Shown here piece by piece: positions 7,939 through 15,213 of a DNA stretch of 36,424 nucleotides. The stretch is taken from assembly GCF_030151385.1 (NCBI RefSeq), contig NZ_JASLDS010000074.1, positions 1 to 36,424 on the forward strand, written 5' to 3'. A model generated the notes under the pieces. The model was not told the DNA's origin, searched no databases, and saw nothing but the letters and a program-made list of their open reading frames with translations. The stretch comes from Soonwooa sp. (GTDB lineage: Bacteria; Bacteroidota; Bacteroidia; Flavobacteriales; Weeksellaceae). The translations under genes and the position numbers were made by a program. Each line of letters begins with the position of its first letter. Positions within the stretch are counted from its first letter, which is position 1.

Positions 7939-8289
7939 TTATCCTAAAGTTTTTTTGAAATGAACACTAAAATTATTAATAATTATGCGAGGCTGTCCTC
8001 CATTCACTTTAGACCAAAAATAATAACCTTTACCTAACTCCTCTCCAATAATGGTATTATACACCATCAGACCTTCCTTTGGTTCTGTTCTGATTGGCGC
8101 ATAATTTGTCTTAGAAGTCAATGCTACTTGCGGAATTGAAACTCCCTTTTTTACGCCTCGATATCCCACTTGTAGGGATGCTGACAAATCTTCTTTACCT
8201 TTTTCGACATTGACCTGAACTTGTGCATTAGAATGCGACCAACCCAACATCAAACCTACACCAACTGCATTTATAATTAATTTCCTCAT
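7939..8289 (-). CDS. Short secreted protein related to the N-terminus of its upstream neighbour
   Basis: The 116-residue protein has a signal peptide (cleavage near SNAQ, residue 23) and a segment EGLMVYNT...GKGYYFWS that matches the GLLVFNT...KGYYYWN segment of the neighbour at 8294-9175. This pattern (ALT, then GL-hydrophobic-Y/F-NT, then GYYYW) recurs at the start of many secreted Bacteroidota proteins, where it precedes a variable C-terminal part. Here the protein stops soon after the pattern, so it may be a truncated paralogue or a short version. It lies only 4 bases after the stop of the upstream gene and is surely co-transcribed. Function unknown. Confidence 0.7.
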   Translation of the reverse strand: MRKLIINAVGVGLMLGWSHSNAQVQVNVEKGKEDLSASLQVGYRGVKKGVSIPQVALTSKTNYAPIRTEPKEGLMVYNTIIGEELGKGYYFWSKVNGGQPRIIINNFSVHFKKTLG

Positions 8290-8293
8290 GTTT

Positions 8294-9175
8294 CTATTGG
8301 TTAAATTCTACTAGCAAATAATTAAATCCTACACCATCTTTTGATGTTAAACTACAATCTTCATTGGTCCATGTTCTAGCTGCACTGCTTATGGGACTAA
8401 CTCTAACGCAACCACTTGTTGTCGTCGGCGTTCCAGCCGCAAAGTTTACTTGTACCGTTGATGAGTTTGACCAATTAATTTTTGACTTTTCTCCAGTCAC
8501 CCAAGCAAACTCGATTGGATTACCAGGATAAGAAATAACATTATAACCAATCCAGATATTATTATCAGAATTTCCACCAATTCCCATGAGATTAGACTTA
8601 ATTTTTCCCCATTCAAAATCCGTTGTAATAACAGGAAGATAACCATAGATAGCTTTCGTAAGGTTAAATGCTGTCTCCCATGACACATTTTTATCCAAAT
8701 CGTAGCCACAATAAGAATGTTTTTGAGAACCAACAAACTGATCCAAAATTTCGAAACACTTAAATTGTGTAGCCGTCACATCACCAAGAGAAAACTTTTT
8801 TGGAGCTGTATCTTTACTTCCACTAGGACCATATCCAAGTATTGAAGCAAACATCAAGTCGGAGTCATCATCATATCTTTCTTTGGTTTTGTTAACAAAT
8901 GGCAACCATTCTTCAGTTAACGAATTCCAATAATAATAACCCTTCGGAAAATCCTCGGTATCGGTTGTATTAAAAACCAGCAAACCGTCTTTGGCATCAA
9001 CAATTGAACTTGTATCTTTTTTATCAATCAGCGCGATACTTGGCGCCAAAAATCCTTTTGTCGTATGCGACATATCCAAAATTGAACTTTCATCAGGCTC
9101 GGATGTGTCAATACCTACTTGCGCTATCATTGAATTAAAAACAAAACAACTCACGATCAGCGTAAACTTCTCCAT
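8294..9175 (-). CDS. Secreted protein with C-type-lectin-like C-terminal domain
   Basis: The 293-residue protein has a signal peptide (cleavage after IAQ, residue 19). Residues about 20-95 carry the recurrent secreted-protein pattern with ALI..GLLVFNT and GYYYWNS. Residues about 163-293 show the layout of a C-type-lectin-like domain: SWETAFNLTKA helix, GYLPVITTDFEW, NNIWIGYN, EFAWVTGE, INWSN, GCVRVS (Cys256), TWTNEDC (Cys274) and a final LLVEF strand. The WIG, W-x-x-G and W-x-N-x-x-C positions are the family's landmarks. Such domains bind sugars or proteins; no EPN/QPD calcium-sugar motif is visible, so the ligand cannot be told. It is the first gene of a two-gene unit. The fold call rests on motif order only. 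Confidence 0.72.
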   Translation of the reverse strand: MEKFTLIVSCFVFNSMIAQVGIDTSEPDESSILDMSHTTKGFLAPSIALIDKKDTSSIVDAKDGLLVFNTTDTEDFPKGYYYWNSLTEEWLPFVNKTKERYDDDSDLMFASILGYGPSGSKDTAPKKFSLGDVTATQFKCFEILDQFVGSQKHSYCGYDLDKNVSWETAFNLTKAIYGYLPVITTDFEWGKIKSNLMGIGGNSDNNIWIGYNVISYPGNPIEFAWVTGEKSKINWSNSSTVQVNFAAGTPTTTSGCVRVSPISSAARTWTNEDCSLTSKDGVGFNYLLVEFNQ

Positions 9176-9517
9176 ATATAATTACACTTTAACTTTCTTA
9201 GACAAATTTAACATTTTTATCCAAGACAATCATAAGCGTTTACATTTAATTAATTCATACAAAACAATGTTAAAAATAAAAATTATTAATATTTTTAACC
9301 ACAACAATTTATATAATTAATAATTTAACAAATGTTAATTTGAAGATATTTTACGTAAAAACAATAGATAAATGAATAAAGAAAACCCAAATCCAACAAA
9401 AACAAAAACTGAATAACTACAAGTGAATACAATGTGATTATTTATCAAGCTCCGCCATCGTCAAAACCAAGAGAAAATAAACCACATCTCTAGAAAATCA
9501 AAAAAAAAAAAAAAGAA
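9176..9517. other. AT-rich intergenic stretch with a 15-base A tract
   Basis: No gene, RNA or convincing promoter pair was seen here. A CAAATTTA at 9203-9210 reads TAAATTTG on the minus strand and could be the -7 box of the lectin gene, but the nearest TTG is too close. A run of 15 A lies at 9500-9514, just past the GNAT stop codon. Confidence 0.6.
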
Positions 9518-10024
9518 CTAATTATTATTTGTCACAGAATATTGCACAGCTTTCTGCCCATCCAAAAGAATATCTTTAGAAAATCGCATTCCACACTTTT
9601 CCAATACCGAAACTGAAGCAACATTGTCCGCCATTGCTCGACCAATAATTTGTTTAAGATTTAAAACCGAAAATCCATACTCAACACAAGCTTTAGCAGT
9701 TTCAGTGGCAATACCTTGATTCCAAAATTCTTCGAAAATCCTAAAACCTAAATCAACCTCATCAGTTTCGGGATGAAACTTCAATCCACACCAACCTACA
9801 AATTGCCCAGTATCTTTAGTAACAATTGCCCAACGGCCAAAACCATAGTTTTTGTATTCCTTATAATTTGATAGAAAAACGTGCGCTTCTTCAACAGTTT
9901 CAAAAGCGCTGTCACCAGTATATTTTAGAACATTCGGATTAGCATTTAATGCATAAAAAGATTCGGCGTCATCAGTATTTAATTCACGAAGATAAAAGCG
10001 GGAACTTTCTAAAATCACTTTCAT
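9518..10024 (-). CDS. GNAT-family N-acetyltransferase, RimJ/RimL type
   Basis: The 168-residue protein has the RimJ/RimL-like layout: TSSRFYLRELN-type N-terminus (here ESSRFYLREL), the WAIVTKDTGQFVGWCGL strands, EVDLGFRIFEEFWNQGIATE, which holds the acetyl-CoA pyrophosphate-binding Q/R-x-x-G-x-A-like loop (NQGIAT), and the LKQIIGRAMADNVASVSVLEKCGM segment that ends the fold. Such enzymes move an acetyl group from acetyl-CoA to a protein N-terminus or a small amine; the substrate is unknown. Its ATG overlaps the TGA of the Gre-like gene by four bases (ATGA), so the two are translationally coupled and transcribed together. Confidence 0.9.
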   Translation of the reverse strand: MKVILESSRFYLRELNTDDAESFYALNANPNVLKYTGDSAFETVEEAHVFLSNYKEYKNYGFGRWAIVTKDTGQFVGWCGLKFHPETDEVDLGFRIFEEFWNQGIATETAKACVEYGFSVLNLKQIIGRAMADNVASVSVLEKCGMRFSKDILLDGQKAVQYSVTNNN

Positions 10025-10470
10025 AAAACCTCTTCAATACGTTGATGTATTTTATTAAGAACAAATTCGTCACCGTTTTCCATGCCCAACATTTTCTGGG
10101 CCAAAGGACTTTCTTCCGAAATCGCATAAAAACGGTCGCCTTCAAAGAAAAACTCACCCAACGAAATCGAAATATAGAAACGTGCTTTATTTGTAATAAC
10201 CACCGAGCCCAACTGCACCTTTTCAAACTCCGTATTCACAACTTTCGCCATGGACTTCTGCATCGCATATAGTCCCGCCAATTGCTTTTGGAGCTGATAG
10301 ATTTCCTCCTGAGCTTCCTCCCGAATACTATCATACTTCGGCGTTTTCTTAATATCTCGACTTGCTTCAATCGTAAACTGAATGAAATTTTCCAATTTTT
10401 CAATCTTGTCAGAAATCAATTTCAAAACAAAATTCCGCAAGTCTTTTTTCTCAACAACATTGTGATTCAT
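10021..10470 (-). CDS. GreA/GreB-like transcription factor
   Basis: The 149-residue protein has a charged helical N-terminal half (about 15-75), fit for the coiled coil that enters the RNA polymerase secondary channel, and a C-terminal FKBP-like domain with VQLGSVVITN, then SEESPLAQKMLGMENGDEF, close to the Gre-family SPLG-x-x-LLG-x-x-x-GDE pattern. Gre factors stimulate cleavage of backtracked RNA. The N-terminal tip acidic residues needed for cleavage are not obvious, so it may be one of the Gre-like proteins with another effect on polymerase. It overlaps the GNAT gene by four bases. A start at 10470 fits the length of the family (about 150-160 residues). Confidence 0.82.
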   Translation of the reverse strand: MNHNVVEKKDLRNFVLKLISDKIEKLENFIQFTIEASRDIKKTPKYDSIREEAQEEIYQLQKQLAGLYAMQKSMAKVVNTEFEKVQLGSVVITNKARFYISISLGEFFFEGDRFYAISEESPLAQKMLGMENGDEFVLNKIHQRIEEVL

Positions 10471-10548
10471 AGGATAAAAATAGCAAAAGAATTTTAATTC
10501 AAAACCTGAATTTACAATCTAAAAAAATATCATTACAAAAGATCTTGA

Positions 10549-10658
10549 TTTGGGCGTCTTTTCCAGCTGTCATTAGTCGCTTTTTTGTAAGGTCACTGAG
10601 CGGAGCCGAAGCCACCTTACAAAAAGAGCTCCAACATGCCGTTCCATCTGGGACGCAA
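10549..10658. repeat. GGGCG-ended palindromic element related to 6795-6981
   Basis: It starts TTTGGGCGTC, then arms CTTTTTTGTAAGGT (10580-10593) and ACCTTACAAAAAG (10614-10626) enclose CACTGAGCGGAGCCGAAGCC, and it continues with AGCTCCAACATGCC. The core, the GAGCTCCAACA flank and the GGGCG end are shared with 6795-6981 in reverse orientation, but the arms have a different sequence. Confidence 0.8.
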
Positions 10659-10659
10659 T

Positions 10660-10693
10660 TTTGTCATAATTTCACATTTGGGCACTATCTTTG
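10660..10693 (+). promoter_or_regulatory. Probable promoter of the M3/DUF2625 chimera
   Basis: TTTG (10660-10663) is followed after 22 bases by TATCTTTG (10686-10693). The -7 box is perfect but the spacing is slightly long. A leader of about 110 bases would precede the ATG at 10809. Confidence 0.5.
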
Positions 10694-10808
10694 AAAAGTA
10701 CAATCAAATTTAAAGAACTAAGACTCTAGATTTGAAATTTGAAACATTAATCTTAACACTTAAAAGAAATACCTTGTACTTTGTACATCATACATTAATA
10801 CAAAAAAT

Positions 10809-11465
10809 ATGAACATACTTACACAAAATTTCGATACAGCTTATCATACTGCCCCATTCGAGCAAATCAAAAACGAAGATTATCTTCCTGCATTCAAGCA
10901 ACTTATCGGAGATTCCGAAAAGGAAATCAACGACATCGTCAACAATCCAGAAGCACCGACATTCTCGAATACAATTGAAGCTTTAGCTTATTCAGGTGAG
11001 AAATTGGATGTCGTTTCTAATATTTTTTTCAATTTAAATTCAGCCGAAACCAGCGACGAACTTCAACAAATTGCTCAAGAAGTATCGCCACTTTTAACGG
11101 AATATTCTTCAAAGATTTCTCAAAACGAAGCTTTATTCAATAGAATTAAGAAAGTTTATGACGACAAATCAAAATACAATCTCAACGAAGAGCAACAAAT
11201 GCTTTTGGATGAAACCTACAAAGGTTTCGTGAGAAGTGGCGCATTGTTAAACGACGCCGACAACCTCGACGAATTATACAAAGGTTTAAGATGGAAAAAT
11301 TGGAGAGAAGACACTTCAAAACTCAATGGAGACAAGGTTTTTAATTTCTATCCGTTTTTATGGACAAAAGAAGGAAAAAACATTGAAAACGATTCTCGAA
11401 AAGCAATCTCTGTAGAAGAACAATATCACTTAAACATTGATTTTAAAAAGCAATTATCTAAATAA
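10809..11465 (+). CDS. Chimeric protein: M3 peptidase N-terminus joined to a DUF2625-like C-terminus
   Basis: The 218-residue product seems to combine two families. Residues 1 to about 148 match the helical N-terminal part of M3 peptidases (Dcp/oligopeptidase A type): TAPFEQIKNEDYLPAF, NNPEAPTFSNTIEAL, VSNIFFNLNSAET and YKGFVRSGALLN. An intact M3 enzyme has nearly 700 residues and an HExxH zinc site, absent here. From about residue 153 the sequence (LYKGLRWKNW, NFYPFLWTKEGKNIE, SRKAISVEE, LNIDFKKQL) resembles the end of DUF2625 proteins. The frame stays open across the join. A deletion fusing the front of one gene to the back of another is the simplest reading, so peptidase activity is very unlikely. 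A promoter and a terminator flank it. Confidence 0.72.
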   Translation: MNILTQNFDTAYHTAPFEQIKNEDYLPAFKQLIGDSEKEINDIVNNPEAPTFSNTIEALAYSGEKLDVVSNIFFNLNSAETSDELQQIAQEVSPLLTEYSSKISQNEALFNRIKKVYDDKSKYNLNEEQQMLLDETYKGFVRSGALLNDADNLDELYKGLRWKNWREDTSKLNGDKVFNFYPFLWTKEGKNIENDSRKAISVEEQYHLNIDFKKQLSK

Positions 11466-11523
11466 GAAAATTGTGAGATAGTTTGATTTAGAATTTAGAA
11501 TAGAAGGAAGTTTCTAAATGTAC

Positions 11524-11562
11524 ATGTTTGTTTTCGAAAAAAGAAAGCAAACATTTTTTTTA
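11524..11562 (+). terminator. Rho-independent terminator after the chimeric gene
   Basis: ATGTTTGTTTTC (11524-11535) pairs with GAAAGCAAACAT (11543-11554), 12 bp with one G-T pair, and is followed by eight T. Confidence 0.85.
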
Positions 11563-11617
11563 ATTCAATGTAACAAACCTAACTTCTCAATTGTCCTATT
11601 AGAAATAAAAACCGATA

Positions 11618-13984
11618 ATGCGCAAACAATTTCTTTTCGGATACTTTTTCATTGCTTCGTTTTATTACGCTCAAAGTATTGAGGGGCAAATAACTAATGC
11701 GAACAAAAAATCAATAAGCGACGCCGAAGTTACTTTAACCCAAGGAAAAAACAAATCTTATTTCATTACCGATTCGGAGGGAAAATTTAAAATAAACACC
11801 AAAGAAAATGGCGAATTTCAACTTGAAGTTTTCCAAGATGGAACAAGTGTGTACTCCGAAAAAGTAAATATCATGGGTGATATTATAAAAAATATTACCA
11901 TCGCGGAAGCAAAATCCACTGAAACAAAAATTGACGGCGTACAAATTGTTGCCAAGAAAAAACTAATCGAAAGAAAAGTTGACAGAATGGTTTTTAATGT
12001 GGAAAATTCTGTTGCTGCTCAAGGTTTGGACGCTTTTGAAGCACTTGGAAAAACGCCGATGTTGCGAACGACTGACAAAGCAATTTCAATCGCGGGAAAA
12101 AGCAATGTTGCCGTGATGGTCAACGATAAAATCATCAATCTTTCTGGTGACGACCTCATCAATTATCTTAAAACCTTGCGTTCCGACGACATCGCCAAAA
12201 TCGAAATCATAACCACGCCTCCCGCAAAATACGAAGCCGAAGGAAGAAGTGGTTTAATCAACATTATTTTAAAAAAGAATACGAGTCTCGGATGGAATGC
12301 CTCTCTGCAAAGTTCGGGAACTTACTACTTTGGAAAACCAACTGTTTCGCACACAAATGGTGTCACTTTTAATTATCAAGGTAAAAAATTGTCGATTTCC
12401 AGTAGTTTGTCGGAAGGCGAATTTTATTGGAATCAAAAATCTTATACGCACAATCTCAACAATAATAATGATGGTTTTTGGAATACCGATTCGCAATGGT
12501 TTAACAATTTCAAAAATAAAGGAGGTAACATAAAAGCGGAATACAAGCTGAATGACAAAAATACCATTGGTTTCAATTATAATTATTCGCATAATAAAAA
12601 CAGTGAGAAAGCGAAGAACTCAACTAAAATTTTAGATGAAAATGGCGCACGTTCTTTCCTTTCAGATGGTGATAATCTAAACATCAGAAATATTCACAAT
12701 GCCAACGCATTTTACGATATCAAAATCGATTCTGCGGGTGGTAAACTAAGTTTTTCGGGCAACTTGATGATGAACAATGCCAACGCTAACAATTATTATA
12801 ACACCATTGAAACCTCAGGAACCGCATCAACTTTTGCCAACCCTATTCTCAAATACAAAATTTATTCTGGGCAAGCAGATTTAGAAAAGACGATTTCTAA
12901 AGTAAAATTGGAAACGGGAGTAAAATACACGAAAATTGAGAACAATTCTAATTTTAATTTTTTCGATATTCAGAATGGAGAATTCGTACCGAATTTAGAC
13001 CGAAGCAATGTTTTTAATTATAATGAAGAAAATTATGCTGCATACGCTTCTGGAAGTTTTAAAATCAATGAAAAGTGGGATGCAAAAGCAGGTTTGCGCT
13101 ACGAATACACCAAGCTGAATGGTTTTTCGGTTACCGATAATGTAACCAACGAAAATCAATATGGCAAGTTTTTCCCAACGGCTTACATCAGTTACAAACC
13201 GAGCGACGACCACACTTTTTCTGCCAATTATTCAAGGAGAATTAGCCGACCCTATTTTAATAATTTGAATCCTTTTAAATATTACAATTCTGAGTTTGAA
13301 TTTAATACTGGAAATCCATATTTAAGACCGATTTTCACAGATAGTTTTGAGTTGGCTTATGTTTTAAAAAGTAATTTCAGCGCTACAGCTTTTTACAATT
13401 ACAACAAAGATTCTTACGATAGAATACAATTTATCGATAACGGCATAAAGCACAATACAGTTCTCAATTTTTATAATGAAAGTCAGGCAGGAATTAACCT
13501 AAGCTACAATTTCAATAAATTTAAATGGTTGGAATCGAGCATTTTTGTAAACGGATTTTATTCCAAATCAAAGTCGTTTATTCCTGATGCGATTGCAGAA
13601 CTTTCGGGTTATGGCGCCAGTTACAGCTTAGACAATAGTTTTTTCTTAAACAAGGATAAAACGTTCACATTCTTATTTGGTTTTTGGGGCGATTTGCCGA
13701 ACAAAGTTGGAAACACGTCTTTCCAAGGCAAATTTTCGGCGTATTCTGGATTTAAGTTGAGTTTAATGGATAAGAAATTATTAATCAATGCGACTTTAGA
13801 TGACGTTTTCAATACCGAGCGTTCCAAAGGCGTTGAGTATTATCAAAATTTCAATTCAGCGTATTATTACAAAGGAATAAGCAGAAGTTTTAATCTTTCA
13901 CTGACTTACAAATTCGGAAATAACAACGTAAAAGGCGCAACCAAAGAGGTTAAATTCGAAGAAAAAAGCAGAGCGGGAGGATAA
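11618..13984 (+). CDS. Outer-membrane beta-barrel protein, TonB-receptor-like (OMP_b-brl_3 type)
   Basis: The 788-residue protein has a signal peptide (cleavage after YYAQ, residue 19), a carboxypeptidase-regulatory-like domain (about 20-95), a plug-like domain (about 105-220, with DGVQIVAKKKLIERKVDR and the segment IAKIEIITTPPAKYEAEG followed by GLINIILKK) and a long barrel rich in alternating aromatic residues. The PPAKYEAEG-x-x-GLINI pattern is typical of the outer-membrane beta-barrel family of Bacteroidota rather than of classic siderophore receptors. The ligand is unknown. It is separated from the upstream chimera by a terminator; the DUF2255 gene follows after 61 bases and may be co-transcribed. 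The last residues are basic and not aromatic, which is unusual for barrel ends. Confidence 0.88.
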   Translation: MRKQFLFGYFFIASFYYAQSIEGQITNANKKSISDAEVTLTQGKNKSYFITDSEGKFKINTKENGEFQLEVFQDGTSVYSEKVNIMGDIIKNITIAEAKSTETKIDGVQIVAKKKLIERKVDRMVFNVENSVAAQGLDAFEALGKTPMLRTTDKAISIAGKSNVAVMVNDKIINLSGDDLINYLKTLRSDDIAKIEIITTPPAKYEAEGRSGLINIILKKNTSLGWNASLQSSGTYYFGKPTVSHTNGVTFNYQGKKLSISSSLSEGEFYWNQKSYTHNLNNNNDGFWNTDSQWFNNFKNKGGNIKAEYKLNDKNTIGFNYNYSHNKNSEKAKNSTKILDENGARSFLSDGDNLNIRNIHNANAFYDIKIDSAGGKLSFSGNLMMNNANANNYYNTIETSGTASTFANPILKYKIYSGQADLEKTISKVKLETGVKYTKIENNSNFNFFDIQNGEFVPNLDRSNVFNYNEENYAAYASGSFKINEKWDAKAGLRYEYTKLNGFSVTDNVTNENQYGKFFPTAYISYKPSDDHTFSANYSRRISRPYFNNLNPFKYYNSEFEFNTGNPYLRPIFTDSFELAYVLKSNFSATAFYNYNKDSYDRIQFIDNGIKHNTVLNFYNESQAGINLSYNFNKFKWLESSIFVNGFYSKSKSFIPDAIAELSGYGASYSLDNSFFLNKDKTFTFLFGFWGDLPNKVGNTSFQGKFSAYSGFKLSLMDKKLLINATLDDVFNTERSKGVEYYQNFNSAYYYKGISRSFNLSLTYKFGNNNVKGATKEVKFEEKSRAGG

Positions 13985-14045
13985 GGTTTTTGAAATAAAA
14001 TTGTACATTTCATCACTCAATTTTTGAGGTTAAAATTTTAATACA

Positions 14046-14411
14046 ATGGAAAACGACGCAATCAAATACATTAACTCACATAATCTTATTGGAATAAAAG
14101 CAGGAAACGAGCGCGACACTTTTCTTGAAATTTGGATGGTAACAGTTGACAACAGAATTTTTGCCCGTTCTTGGGGTTTTGCGGAAAGAAGTTGGTACAA
14201 CACTTTTCTAAGTGACCCGAATGGCGAAATAAAATGTGGCAGTCAAGTTTTTAAAATAAAAGCCGAAATTCCTAAGGATTTAGACAGTTTAAACGAAAAA
14301 ATTAGTCAAGCTTATCTGGACAAATACGATTCTGGTGACAATTCTTATTACGCCAAAGGAATAACAGAACAAAGCCATGTCGAAAAAACAATGGAATTCA
14401 TTTTAGTCTAA
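14046..14411 (+). CDS. DUF2255 family protein
   Basis: This 121-residue cytoplasmic protein matches the DUF2255 layout: a short N-terminal helix, then a strand pattern FLEIWMVTVDNRIFARSWG followed by SWYNTF, which corresponds to the family's W-x-V-x-V-x-x-x-x-Y/F-x-R-S-x-x-G-x-x-x-x-W-Y signature, and later a YLDKY segment. The fold is thought to be related to flavin-binding split barrels and nitroreductase-like small proteins, but no function is established and no cofactor motif can be seen here. The YchJ-like gene starts 16 bases after its stop, so the two probably share a transcript. Confidence 0.82.
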   Translation: MENDAIKYINSHNLIGIKAGNERDTFLEIWMVTVDNRIFARSWGFAERSWYNTFLSDPNGEIKCGSQVFKIKAEIPKDLDSLNEKISQAYLDKYDSGDNSYYAKGITEQSHVEKTMEFILV

Positions 14412-14427
14412 TTCAAAATTTAAAAAC

Positions 14428-14808
14428 ATGATTTGTCCTTGCTGCTCTGGAAAAACCTACGAAGAATGTTGCGAACCTTATCACAAAGGCGAAAAATTTG
14501 CGCCAACCGCCGAAGCTTTGATGCGCTCGCGCTTTTCTGCATTCGCGATTCCAAACGGAGACTATCTTTGGGAGACAACACTTCCCGCAAAACATAAATT
14601 CCATGATAAAGCCGAACTTCAAGAATGGGGCGAAATAAACACTTGGACAAAATTAGAAATTGTCAGAACGCCAGCACTTAACCAAGTCGAGTTCAAAGCT
14701 CATTATACTTACCAAGATGGCAAAGCCCAAGTCCATCACGAATTCTCGTACTTCCAACCTGTGAAAGGTCGTTGGTATTATGTTTCAGGAGATTTCATGG
14801 GTGATTAA
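14428..14808 (+). CDS. YchJ-like protein with SEC-C zinc motif
   Basis: The 126-residue protein opens with CPCCSGKTYEECCEPYHKG, the SEC-C-type zinc-binding motif in which Cys3, Cys5 or 6, Cys14 and Cys15 or a His are the ligands. It continues with PTAEALMRSRFSAFA, the diagnostic YchJ/UPF0225 segment, and an NTF2-like beta region ending in GRWYYVSGD. The family is widespread and of unknown role; the zinc motif resembles the one in SecA, which suggests protein or nucleic-acid contact. It is in line with the DUF2255 gene. No terminator was found in the 49 bases before the convergent neighbour. Confidence 0.9.
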   Translation: MICPCCSGKTYEECCEPYHKGEKFAPTAEALMRSRFSAFAIPNGDYLWETTLPAKHKFHDKAELQEWGEINTWTKLEIVRTPALNQVEFKAHYTYQDGKAQVHHEFSYFQPVKGRWYYVSGDFMGD

Positions 14809-14857
14809 ATTAGTAAAATAGCCTTGACATTTTTTGAGCTTTTAAATATTTAAAATT

Positions 14858-15097
14858 TTATTCCAGATTTTTCTTTTTCTGTCTCAAAACATATAAGTAC
14901 AAACTCTCAACCTTAGCACGTGCCCAAGGCGTTTTGCGAAGAAATTTTAGCGAAGATGACACACTAGGATTTTCAGCTGTAAAACAGCGAATGTTAATTT
15001 GTTTTCCCAACTCGCCATAACCTTTGTAGTATTCGAGAAGTTCTTCGAGAATCGTGTCCAAGCGTTTTCCGTGAAGTGGATCTTTAGAAGTTTCCAT
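14858..15097 (-). CDS. VF530 family small DNA-binding-like protein
   Basis: The 79-residue protein matches the VF530/DUF2132 family over its whole length: KDPLHGKRLDTILEELLEYY, then GYGELGKQINIRCFT, and PSVSSSLKFLRKTPWARAKVE followed by LYLYVLR. The family is known from a solved structure and is listed as DNA-binding-like; the cellular role is unknown. The start codon at 15097 gives the usual family N-terminus. It is alone on this strand between a convergent gene and the terminator of the large TonB receptor, so transcription may depend on a promoter in the 116 bases upstream, where none could be assigned. Confidence 0.9.
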   Translation of the reverse strand: METSKDPLHGKRLDTILEELLEYYKGYGELGKQINIRCFTAENPSVSSSLKFLRKTPWARAKVESLYLYVLRQKKKNLE

Positions 15098-15170
15098 TTT
15101 TTTGAGCGAATTTAGTATTTTAATTTTAGAGCCTATTAAAATTTTTAAACAGACTCTTATTTAATTCAAT

Positions 15171-15206
15171 AAAAAAGCCATCGAAAATTACTCTCGATGG
15201 CTTTTG
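15171..15206 (-). terminator. Terminator of the SAM-regulated TonB receptor gene
   Basis: AAAAGCCATCGA (15173-15184) pairs perfectly with TCGATGGCTTTT (15194-15205), and A/T runs lie on both sides. It is 9 bases past the receptor stop codon. Confidence 0.88.
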
Positions 15207-15213
15207 AAAAACA

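Noticed and set aside
8294..9175. Diversity-generating retroelement target
   Set aside because: A C-type-lectin-like domain is a frequent target, but no reverse transcriptase or near-identical template repeat lies in the window.
9203..9230. Promoter for the lectin-like gene
   Set aside because: A TAAATTTG box exists on the minus strand, but no TTTG at an acceptable distance.
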